A stretch of 5,582 nt of DNA from Candidatus Tenderia sp. (GTDB taxonomy: Bacteria > Pseudomonadota > Gammaproteobacteria > Tenderiales > Tenderiaceae). The notes beneath the pieces are model-generated. The model worked only from the letters and a program-made list of their open reading frames with translations, was not told the DNA's origin and searched no databases. The position numbers were made by a program, and so were the translations under genes. Location of the stretch: NCBI GenBank assembly GCA_030148045.1, contig JASBUE010000268.1:1-5582 (forward strand). Direction: 5' to 3'. Positions 1-4,929 of the stretch are shown here, piece after piece; position 1 is the first letter of the stretch, and every line of letters begins with the position of its first letter.

Positions 1-1
1 C

Positions 2-40
2 GCCGATGCCGAGCTAAGCAAGTACGCCACCGCCATCTAA
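2..40 (+). CDS. C-terminal end of an upstream gene, probably DUF3015 family (5' part outside window)
   Basis: Only the last 12 codons and the TAA stop are present; they read ADAELSKYATAI. The frame is assigned because the stop is followed about 25 bp later by a strong intrinsic terminator. The ending also matches what I recall of DUF3015 proteins, which are small exported gammaproteobacterial proteins that end in a motif like DA-x-L-S-K-Y and are often encoded just upstream of a DUF4105 gene, as here. The family assignment rests on this short tail and the neighbour gene, so it is tentative. The alternative is any other short gene ending in this frame. Confidence 0.45.
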   Translation, partial: ADAELSKYATAI

Positions 41-65
41 GCAGTCGGCCGGTAACTCGCAACAG

Positions 66-101
66 ATATGCCCGGTGGATTTTCCGCCGGGCATATTTTT
101 T
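66..101 (+). terminator. Strong Rho-independent terminator after the upstream gene
   Basis: ATATGCCCGG (66-75) pairs perfectly with CCGGGCATAT (87-96). The stem extends inward by T76-G86 (wobble), G77-C85 and G78-C84 around the loop ATTTT, and is followed by a run of six T from 96 to 101. It should end the transcript of the gene stopping at 40. The ATG at 68 lies inside this hairpin, which argues against it being the start of the next gene. Confidence 0.9.
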
Positions 102-127
102 CAGCGGACCATAAAAGAGAGAAAGCA

Positions 128-2029
128 GTGCCCGCGTTCCCGCGCTTGTTGTTTATCTGCCTTGGCCTGGTTTGCGTTGTGCTGCCGCCGTTGGCAAACG
201 CTGCCGATCAAGCCTATCTCGACGAACTGATTCAATCGGCGCGCGCGCAGCAGTTGCAACAGCGATCCGAGTGGCACAAGCTGTTGCACTACAAGCCCGG
301 CCTGATTCCAGGCAGTTACAAGAGCCAGGTGGACGCGCCGCGTTTCTTTGTCACCGCCGACGGCAAGACCGACCCCGCCGCGGAACTTGAAGCGACTTTG
401 GCGGCCTTCTTCGAACCCTTCCCGATCAATCCCGACGAGCAGCACCTGCATCCGCAATGCCTGTTCGTGGCCCGTTATCACTGGCTCAGGCAGGAATTGG
501 GCTTCGATGCCGCGCGTCTGCCCGAACACACCTGCTGGCGTTTCGAGGAGTGGATGGAGGCGCTCAACCCACAGGGCGTGACGCTGATTTTTCCCACCGC
601 CTATATCAACAGCCCCGCCTCCATGTTCGGCCACACGCTGCTGCGCGTCGACGCCAGGGGGCAGGATGAACAGACCCGGCTGCTGGCCTACGCCATCAAC
701 TTCGGTGCCGATACCGGTAATGACGGCGGTCTGGCGTTTGCGTTGAAAGGCCTGCTGGGCGGCTATCCCGGCACCTTCTCGGTGCTGCCCTATTACCTGA
801 AGGTGCGCGAATACAGCGACATGGAGAACCGCGACATCTGGGAGTACCAGCTCAACCTGACACCGGAGGAGACCCGTACCATGCTGCTGCACGCCTGGGA
901 GCTGCGCGGCATCTGGTTCGACTATTTCTTTTTCGACGAAAACTGCTCTTACCATCTGCTGTCGCTGATCGAAACGGCACGGCCGGCGCTGCAACTCACC
1001 GACCGTTTCGGCGCCTGGGCCATTCCCTCGGACACGGTGCGGGTGGTGGACGATGCCGGCCTGGTGAAGCAGGTCAGCTATCGGCCGTCGCGCCACAGCG
1101 TGCTGCAACACCGCATGGCCGGATTGGATGAGGATCGGATCGAGACCCTCCAGCGGCTGGCGGTGGCGGAGATCGCTCCCGGCGACAGGAGCGTTGCCGC
1201 CATACCGGTAGCCCAGCGGGCGGAGGTGTTGGAGCTGGCCCATGAATACGCCGATTATCACCGGGACGGTAACGAACAGTATCTGCATCGGCTGCTGCAG
1301 GCCCGCAGTGCGCTCGGAGTGGCGCGCCCTGAGACCAGGGTGCCACCGGGCACGCGCCCCGACCGCGGGCATGACACCGGCCGCAGTGCGCTGATCATCG
1401 GCCGCGAGGACGGTCACTCGTATCAAGAGCTGCAACTGCGTCCGGCCTACCACGATCTGCTTGATCCGACGCCAGGGTATGCTCAGGGTGCCCAGATCGA
1501 ATTTTTCAGCCTGGCGCTGCGCCATGACAACCGCACCGACAGCACGCGGCTCCAGTACTTCACCCCGGTGAATATCGTCTCACTGACGCCGGTGTCCGAC
1601 ATCAGCACGCCCATCTCCTGGCAGTTCGATTTCGGCCTGAGGCGCAAACACGGCCAGCAATACAACCGCATGATCGCCACCGTCAACGGCGGCGCCGGAC
1701 TGAGTTGGGCGCCCTCTGAAAACAGCATCGCCTATGCCCTCCTCAATCTGGGCCTGGACGCCGAGGAGAAAGAGCTGCGCAAAGGCTATGCCGCCGGGAC
1801 GGGCGGCGCCATCGGCCTGCTGGCGGAGCTGACACCGCAGTGGGGCCTGCACCTGTTCGCCCGCAGCACTGACTACACCACCGGCGAGGTGCATAATGAG
1901 AAACGCCTCGGCCTGGAGCAGCGCTACACCGTGAACGAAGCCAACACCGTGCGCATGGAGTGGACTCGCCAACGGCAACTGGGCGGCGAGTTCAGCAACT
2001 TCAACCTCAGCTGGCAGCATTTCTTCTGA
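128..2029 (+). CDS. Exported DUF4105 (Lnb_N-type) protein with C-terminal beta-barrel-like domain
   Basis: The protein is 633 aa from a GTG start. This start is chosen because GAGAG (117-121) sits six bases upstream and the protein then begins with a clean signal peptide: residues 1-25 have an Arg, a hydrophobic core, and the cleavage site ANA|AD. The in-frame ATG at 68 would add 20 residues encoded by the preceding terminator. Residues about 150-290 form the family core, with NSPASMFGHTLLRVD (His169) and FFDENCSYHLLSLIETARP (Cys273, His276), a Cys/His pair that looks catalytic. Residues about 430-633 alternate polar and hydrophobic and end in WQHFF; a terminal Phe is typical of outer-membrane barrels. 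DUF4105 has, as I recall, been renamed after Lnb, a Bacteroides lipoprotein N-acyltransferase; whether this protein has that activity is unknown. It overlaps the next gene by one base. The family call is firm, the barrel is inference. Confidence 0.85.
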   Translation: MPAFPRLLFICLGLVCVVLPPLANAADQAYLDELIQSARAQQLQQRSEWHKLLHYKPGLIPGSYKSQVDAPRFFVTADGKTDPAAELEATLAAFFEPFPINPDEQHLHPQCLFVARYHWLRQELGFDAARLPEHTCWRFEEWMEALNPQGVTLIFPTAYINSPASMFGHTLLRVDARGQDEQTRLLAYAINFGADTGNDGGLAFALKGLLGGYPGTFSVLPYYLKVREYSDMENRDIWEYQLNLTPEETRTMLLHAWELRGIWFDYFFFDENCSYHLLSLIETARPALQLTDRFGAWAIPSDTVRVVDDAGLVKQVSYRPSRHSVLQHRMAGLDEDRIETLQRLAVAEIAPGDRSVAAIPVAQRAEVLELAHEYADYHRDGNEQYLHRLLQARSALGVARPETRVPPGTRPDRGHDTGRSALIIGREDGHSYQELQLRPAYHDLLDPTPGYAQGAQIEFFSLALRHDNRTDSTRLQYFTPVNIVSLTPVSDISTPISWQFDFGLRRKHGQQYNRMIATVNGGAGLSWAPSENSIAYALLNLGLDAEEKELRKGYAAGTGGAIGLLAELTPQWGLHLFARSTDYTTGEVHNEKRLGLEQRYTVNEANTVRMEWTRQRQLGGEFSNFNLSWQHFF

Positions 2030-2865
2030 TGATGCATCCCGGCCTGCTGTTGATCGCACTGGTGAGCCTGATGCAGTTGGGCTGCAGCAACATGTTCTTC
2101 ATCCCCATGGAACGGCTGATACGCACGCCGGCGGATATCGGCCTGGAGTATCGCGATGTGGAGTTCCGATCCAGCGACGGCACGCCGTTGCACGGCTGGT
2201 TTCTACCCGCCGAAGGAAAGGCGCGCGGTTCAATTCTATTTATGCACGGCAATGCGGAGAACATCAGCACCCATATCGGCAGCGTCTATTGGCTGCCGGC
2301 CGAAGGCTACAATGTTTTTCTGTTCGATTATCGTGGCTATGGCAGGTCGGGCGGCGTGCCGGAACTGCACGGCGTGATACGCGACGCCGAGGCGGCCATC
2401 GGCCAGATGGTTGAGATTGAGGAGACGGGCTACACGCCCGTCATCGTCTACGGTCAGAGCATCGGCGCGGCCATCGCCATTTATGCCGTCGCCCACAGCG
2501 ATTATCGCCGCTACATCGACGCCCTGATCGCCGAGAGCGCCTTCAGCGGTTACCGCCGCATCACGCGCGAAAAACTGGCCGCCTTCTGGCTCACCTGGCC
2601 GTTGCAGTATCCGTTATCCTGGACCGTCTCCAACCAATATGACCCTATCGATGCCGTGGCGCAGATCGCCCCCATTCCGCTATTGCTGGTCTACAGCGAA
2701 GAAGACGTGATCGTGCCGGCCCATCATGGCCAGCTGCTGTATGAGGCCGCCAAGGAGCCAAAGCAGCTCTGGCGTGTACCCAACGGACGGCATATCAGCG
2801 TATTCGCCCGGCCACAGCAAAGAGAGCGTTTGCTGGACTATCTGGCCTCAATCGGCAGGCAATAG
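2029..2865 (+). CDS. Alpha/beta hydrolase (BEM46/FrsA-like), probable lipoprotein
   Basis: The protein is 278 aa. The ATG at 2029 shares its A with the TGA of the upstream gene (TGATG), and no strong ribosome site is visible, so translation is probably coupled to the DUF4105 gene. A second ATG follows directly at 2032. The N-terminus is a hydrophobic segment ending in LMQLGC, so Cys19 may be lipidated. Ser at +2 would favour the outer membrane, though Gln at -3 is not standard. The fold is clear: oxyanion-type HGN at 73-75, nucleophile elbow GQSIG with Ser144, acid Asp226 in YSEEDVIVP, and His255 in NGRHIS, giving a complete catalytic triad of the serine hydrolase type. The DYRGYGRS segment (100-107) is typical of BEM46-like members. 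The substrate is unknown; an acyl ester or lipid in the envelope is a guess from location. The length is normal for the family and nothing appears broken. Confidence 0.88.
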   Translation: MMHPGLLLIALVSLMQLGCSNMFFIPMERLIRTPADIGLEYRDVEFRSSDGTPLHGWFLPAEGKARGSILFMHGNAENISTHIGSVYWLPAEGYNVFLFDYRGYGRSGGVPELHGVIRDAEAAIGQMVEIEETGYTPVIVYGQSIGAAIAIYAVAHSDYRRYIDALIAESAFSGYRRITREKLAAFWLTWPLQYPLSWTVSNQYDPIDAVAQIAPIPLLLVYSEEDVIVPAHHGQLLYEAAKEPKQLWRVPNGRHISVFARPQQRERLLDYLASIGRQ

Positions 2866-2922
2866 AAAGGCCTTTTTGGGCGGATTTGCGCAATCTGTTC
2901 AATATACCACCCTAGCTACCCC

Positions 2923-2944
2923 TTCAACGTAATAGCACGTTGGA
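2923..2944. other. Small inverted repeat in the intergenic region after the hydrolase gene
   Basis: CAACGT (2925-2930) and ACGTTG (2937-2942) form a 6-bp perfect stem around AATAGC, extendable by one wobble and one A-T pair. It has no T-run, so it is not a classical terminator. It lies in the 178-bp gap between the convergent hydrolase and repressor genes, where no other gene is visible. It may be chance. Confidence 0.25.
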
Positions 2945-2983
2945 TACAAGCACTCAGCTTCTTATGACGTGCAGTATGCTTAA

Positions 2984-2999
2984 CCGCCCTTGCGGGCAG
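2984..2999 (-). terminator. Weak candidate terminator for the leftward repressor gene
   Basis: On the minus strand CTGCCC-GCAA-GGGCGG folds into a 6-bp stem (one G-U pair) capped by a GNRA tetraloop. It lies about 45 bases after the stop of the repressor gene. Only TTAAGC follows, so the T-run is poor and intrinsic termination is uncertain. Confidence 0.25.
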
Positions 3000-3043
3000 G
3001 GCAGGAGTTTTCATCTACTGAGGAGGTGGAATTGCCGCATCGC

Positions 3044-3313
3044 TTAATATTCCGCCTTATCCTCGGCGACCTTCGGGTAGGAATTTGCTTCATGGGGACT
3101 GATCTGCCCTGCCTCTGGAATGGTTTCCCCGCTGATCAGCCAGTAACTGAATTGCGGCCACAGTTTTCTGACCGCCTTAATATGGTCCTCATTGACGCGC
3201 TGACGGCCATATCTGAGGCTGATCCAGATATTCCGGTCGAGCCCGGTGGCCTCTTCGAGCTGCTTGGGCTTCATGCCTGACCACCTGATGATTTCCTGCA
3301 ATCGTTCTTTCAT
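3044..3313 (-). CDS. Small HTH phage-type repressor (inovirus/cI-like)
   Basis: The protein is 89 aa. I start it at the ATG at 3313 (MKERLQEII...), preceded by GGTGG on the minus strand. An upstream GTG at 3361 would add 16 Cys/Trp-rich residues and run through the control region, so it is unlikely. Residues about 15-40 form a helix-turn-helix: KPKQLEEATG, a turn, then DRNIWISLRYGRQRV. A C-terminal segment, FSYWLISGETIPEAGQISP (55-73), matches a motif I recognise from small regulators of Pseudomonas prophages and filamentous phages. It is transcribed away from the Xis-like gene at 3452 across a region holding dyads and repeated half-sites, which is the usual layout of a phage repressor controlling itself and the opposing lytic or excision gene. 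The closest functional comparison is the Pf-phage repressor; that comparison is from memory and not aligned. Confidence 0.75.
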   Translation of the reverse strand: MKERLQEIIRWSGMKPKQLEEATGLDRNIWISLRYGRQRVNEDHIKAVRKLWPQFSYWLISGETIPEAGQISPHEANSYPKVAEDKAEY

Positions 3314-3340
3314 CAACCACCAAAGACAACAATTGAAATA

Positions 3341-3353
3341 GGGGCATTGCCCC
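3341..3353. promoter_or_regulatory. Operator candidate 1: 13-bp perfect dyad beside the -35 box
   Basis: GGGGCA-T-TGCCCC is a perfect 6-1-6 palindrome ending one base before the TTGACA box of the rightward promoter. Its position and symmetry fit a dimeric repressor site. It is also 28 bp upstream of the repressor start codon, so it could influence both directions. Confidence 0.45.
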
Positions 3354-3354
3354 A

Positions 3355-3383
3355 TTGACACACATCAGCGACTATGCTGAAAT
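3355..3383 (+). promoter_or_regulatory. Rightward sigma70-type promoter for the Xis-like gene
   Basis: TTGACA (3355-3360) is a perfect -35. After exactly 17 bp comes TGAAAT (3378-3383), a 4/6 match to the -10, preceded by TGC (3375-3377), which gives an extended -10. Transcription would start near 3390, leaving a leader of about 60 bases before the ATG at 3452. The -10 hexamer itself is one copy of the repeated TGAAAT element, so a protein bound there would block the promoter. Confidence 0.6.
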
Positions 3384-3391
3384 TAATTTAT

Positions 3392-3404
3392 TGAAATAAT
3401 TTCA
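3392..3404. promoter_or_regulatory. Operator candidate 2: TGAAAT-A-ATTTCA dyad near the transcription start
   Basis: This is a perfect 6-1-6 palindrome, with the same geometry as the 3341-3353 dyad but a different sequence, lying just downstream of the predicted -10. TGAAAT also occurs at 3334-3339 and 3378-3383, and the 9-mer ATTGAAATA is found at 3332-3340 and 3390-3398. The dyad is AT-rich, so chance contributes, but the clustering in a divergent phage-type control region supports an operator role. Confidence 0.45.
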
Positions 3405-3451
3405 TTAAATATAAAACAAAGCATCATTGCTAGACATTGTGGGACAACGAC

Positions 3452-3664
3452 ATGGAAACACTAGCGAACATATCCCGTCAAGTGAACGTGCCGGTGATGG
3501 AAAAAAACAAGTTCGCCGAGCTGGTCGGTGTCGATGTCGGGGTCGTCAACGGCTGGATAGACAAGGGCTATATCCCTTCGATGAAACTCGGCAAACACCG
3601 CCTGGTGAATATCGCCCTCCTGGCTGAGGAATGCATGGAGCAGAAAGGTCAACGCCATGTGTGA
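3452..3664 (+). CDS. Small MerR/Xis-like DNA-binding protein, inovirus type
   Basis: The protein is 70 aa from the ATG at 3452, which has GGGA seven bases upstream. Alternatives are TTG at 3437 or ATG at 3497 (MEKNKFAEL...), the latter removing 15 residues that look outside the domain. The core, residues about 16-60, reads KNKFAELVGVDVGVVNGWIDKGYIPSMKLGKHRLVNIALL. This is the winged-helix pattern of excisionases and MerR-like small regulators: a helix-turn-helix, then G-Y-I-P, then a basic K-x-G-x-x-x-x-V-N wing. I associate this form with the small regulator/excisionase encoded opposite the repressor in Pf-like filamentous phages. Its start is controlled by the promoter and operators at 3341-3404. 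It overlaps the following membrane-protein gene by 8 bases. An alternative role is a transcriptional activator rather than an excisionase. Confidence 0.72.
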   Translation: METLANISRQVNVPVMEKNKFAELVGVDVGVVNGWIDKGYIPSMKLGKHRLVNIALLAEECMEQKGQRHV

Positions 3665-3872
3665 AGAGGGTGTGTTATACCTGATAACCCTGCTGCTGGC
3701 CTGTTGTGCCGCAGGCATTGCGCTTGCGTCTGTAACCGGCGAGGATACGCGGCCGAATAGCCTGAACGACAGCCCAAGTACTCTGCCGCACCGCTCCGAC
3801 ACAGATGGAAGGGTGATCGTGAAAGCTCCGATGCCATCCTTACAGGCTTCCCAAACAAGGCTTGCCGGCTAG
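3657..3872 (+). CDS. Small single-span membrane protein, unknown function
   Basis: The protein is 71 aa. The ATG overlaps the end of the Xis-like gene by 8 bases (ATGTGTGA), with AAGG eight bases upstream inside that gene, so the two are translationally coupled. It starts MCEEGV, then has one hydrophobic segment at residues about 7-26 (LYLITLLLACCAAGIALASV) with two adjacent Cys, then a polar tail containing SPSTLPHRSDTDG. I do not recognise a family. Filamentous phages encode several such small membrane proteins, but the match is only in size and form. It could also be a small toxin-like or host-envelope peptide. Coding status is supported mainly by coupling and the ribosome site. It is the last gene before the tRNA-proximal terminator. 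Confidence 0.5.
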   Translation: MCEEGVLYLITLLLACCAAGIALASVTGEDTRPNSLNDSPSTLPHRSDTDGRVIVKAPMPSLQASQTRLAG

Positions 3873-3966
3873 AATGGCAAACTCATACACCTCGACGTAG
3901 CTGGCCCGTTGGCGGTCAAAAACAAAGCATCCGCCCAGCCACCATCAGCGACAAGTTCCAAAAACC

Positions 3967-4005
3967 GAAAAAAAAGGGGGGGAGGAAAAGAGGGGCAAAA
4001 AGAAG
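3967..4005 (+). repeat. Polypurine tract with A8-G7 homopolymer runs
   Basis: 38 of 39 bases are purines, and the only interruption is C3996. It contains eight A (3968-3975) directly followed by seven G (3976-3982), then further G2 and G4 blocks. It is non-coding, between the last small gene and the terminator. Such runs slip easily in replication and sequencing. The G blocks could in principle form a two-layer quadruplex in the transcript. Confidence 0.7.
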
Positions 4006-4023
4006 CCTCATAATAACGCAATA

Positions 4024-4049
4024 AGCCCGCTCTGCAGCGGGCTCTTTTT
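4024..4049 (+). terminator. Rho-independent terminator closing the phage-like island
   Basis: AGCCCGCT (4024-4031) and AGCGGGCT (4036-4043) form an 8-bp perfect stem with loop CTGC, followed by CTTTTT. The T-run is on the plus strand, so it best serves the rightward small genes. On the minus strand the hairpin lies 16 bases after the tRNA 3' end and is followed by TTATTGCG, so it could weakly end the tRNA transcript as well. Confidence 0.82.
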
Positions 4050-4058
4050 AAAATGTTG

Positions 4059-4134
4059 TGGAGCTGGCGATAGGATTCGAACCTACGACCGGCTGATTAC
4101 AAATCAGCTGCTCTACCAGCTGAGCTACGCCAGC
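4059..4134 (-). tRNA. tRNA-Thr(UGU)
   Basis: 76 nt on the minus strand with CCA encoded. Acceptor GCTGGCG/CGCCAGC, D arm GCTC..GAGC, anticodon stem GCTGA/TCAGC with loop TTTGTAA (anticodon UGU, reads ACA and related Thr codons), and T arm GTAGG-TTCGAAT-CCTAT with one G-U pair. The discriminator is U. No mismatch is seen in any stem, so it should be functional. It follows the coaX-SPOR genes by 42 bp. In E. coli the corresponding tRNA-Thr(UGU) gene, thrU, lies downstream of birA-coaA and heads thrU-tyrU-glyT-thrT-tufB, so the upstream side of the locus is conserved while the downstream side is not. Confidence 0.97.
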
Positions 4135-4147
4135 AACACGAGCGCGC

Positions 4148-4153
4148 ATTCTA
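4148..4153 (-). promoter_or_regulatory. Candidate -10 box for the tRNA gene
   Basis: On the minus strand TAGAAT is a 5/6 match to the -10 consensus and is followed by a GC-rich stretch GCGCGC, as is common in growth-rate-controlled stable RNA promoters. No good -35 is visible at 16-18 bp, so the tRNA may also be transcribed by read-through from the SPOR gene. Confidence 0.4.
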
Positions 4154-4176
4154 ACCGACCTGTGCCAAAAACGCCA

Positions 4177-4929
4177 CTATTCGCACTTGCGCCGCAGCTG
4201 CTGGATATTGGGGTAGCCGGCAGTGACTTCGCGCCAGAGTTTTTCGGGGATCTGGGTGCTTTTCATCAGTTCCAGTTCCAACCAGTATTGCGACTGGCTA
4301 CGGAACAGCGGTTCAATCTTGGCCTGGAAGCCAAGTTCGCCCAGGGATTCCCGCCGCTCTCTGCCCAGTTCTTCCGTTTTGTAAACGCCGGTGGAAATGG
4401 CGTTGGCCTTGCTGCCTTCGGAAATAATCAGAACATCGCTGACGCCGTTGTCCTCCATCTGGCGCAGCGCTTCGCGGGCCTGCTGCAGTGAGTCCAGCGG
4501 CGGGATATAGACCCAGTAACCAGCCTGTTTACGCAGGGTCTCGGAGCGTTCCTGGACCACGATGTCGCCGGATTCAAGCAACTGCAAGACGCTGCGCAGG
4601 TCACCGATCAACAGAAAGGGGCCGACCCGGTAACAGGCCATGGCGTTGGATGTGGGCCTGGCCGCCGGCACCGGTTGGGGGAAGGGCGGTATTGCCGGTT
4701 CGGACGGGGACGCCTGTTTCGCAGCCGGGGCTTGGACCGGTTGCGGTGGGCGATTCTTGTCAGCGAATTGCGTGACGTTATCCCGCGCCTGCTGTTCGGA
4801 GACCCGCTTCAGGAGCGGACCGCTGAACGGAAAGCGCTCGATAACGGATACCGCCTTTTCCTGTTTGTTGAGCTGTATTGCCAGGAAGACGCCATTGAGC
4901 AATAACAGGGTAATCGCCACCCATTTCAT
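4177..4929 (-). CDS. SPOR-domain-type membrane protein downstream of coaX
   Basis: The protein is 250 aa. The ATG overlaps the coaX stop (ATGA), with AGGCGG about eight bases upstream. Residues 3-20 form a single N-terminal membrane anchor (WVAITLLLLNGVFLAIQL). Residues about 58-95 are a proline/alanine-rich linker. The C-terminal part would lie in the periplasm: it has CYRVGPF at 99-105, and then a SPOR-like unit at about 138-206 (YWVYIPPLDSLQQAREALRQMEDNGVSD... and TGVYKTEELGRERRESLGELGFQAKIE). SPOR domains bind denuded septal peptidoglycan. The sequence departs from the standard repeat, so binding is not certain. A SPOR gene directly after coaX is common in gammaproteobacteria and supports the call. 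It ends at residues RRKCE. Confidence 0.75.
   Translation of the reverse strand: MKWVAITLLLLNGVFLAIQLNKQEKAVSVIERFPFSGPLLKRVSEQQARDNVTQFADKNRPPQPVQAPAAKQASPSEPAIPPFPQPVPAARPTSNAMACYRVGPFLLIGDLRSVLQLLESGDIVVQERSETLRKQAGYWVYIPPLDSLQQAREALRQMEDNGVSDVLIISEGSKANAISTGVYKTEELGRERRESLGELGFQAKIEPLFRSQSQYWLELELMKSTQIPEKLWREVTAGYPNIQQLRRKCE

Noticed and set aside
101..1525. 474-codon open frame on the minus strand opposite the DUF4105 gene
   Set aside because: Antisense shadow of a GC-rich gene; its product is Gln/Arg/Gly-rich with no domain pattern, while the plus strand encodes a clear family with a signal peptide.
2866..2878. AAAGGCCTTTTT after the hydrolase stop as a terminator
   Set aside because: The palindrome has no loop and cannot form a hairpin; pairing with GGCCT further upstream gives only about 5 bp.
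2866..3043. Second copy of the tRNA-Thr 3' end (att site) at the far side of the island
   Set aside because: Read against the tRNA 3' half on both strands by eye; no match longer than a few bases was found.
2990..3280. 96-codon plus-strand frame opposite the repressor gene
   Set aside because: The opposite strand encodes a coherent HTH protein with a recognised C-terminal motif; the plus frame shows no domain pattern.
3383..3410. Possible dif-like XerCD site (TTTCATTAAAT resembles the XerD half-site), as used by many filamentous phages
   Set aside because: The XerD-like half matches 8 of 11 but the XerC half matches only about 2 of 11; AT-rich chance similarity within the operator region.
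3874..4060. Frame starting MANSYTST, amber stop, then open to the tRNA
   Set aside because: Ribosome site poorly placed, stop after 8 codons, and the remainder is Lys-rich translation of the polypurine tract and terminator.
4162..4491. 109-codon plus-strand frame opposite the SPOR-type gene
   Set aside because: Shadow frame; the minus strand has a ribosome site, membrane anchor, proline-rich linker and ATGA coupling to coaX.
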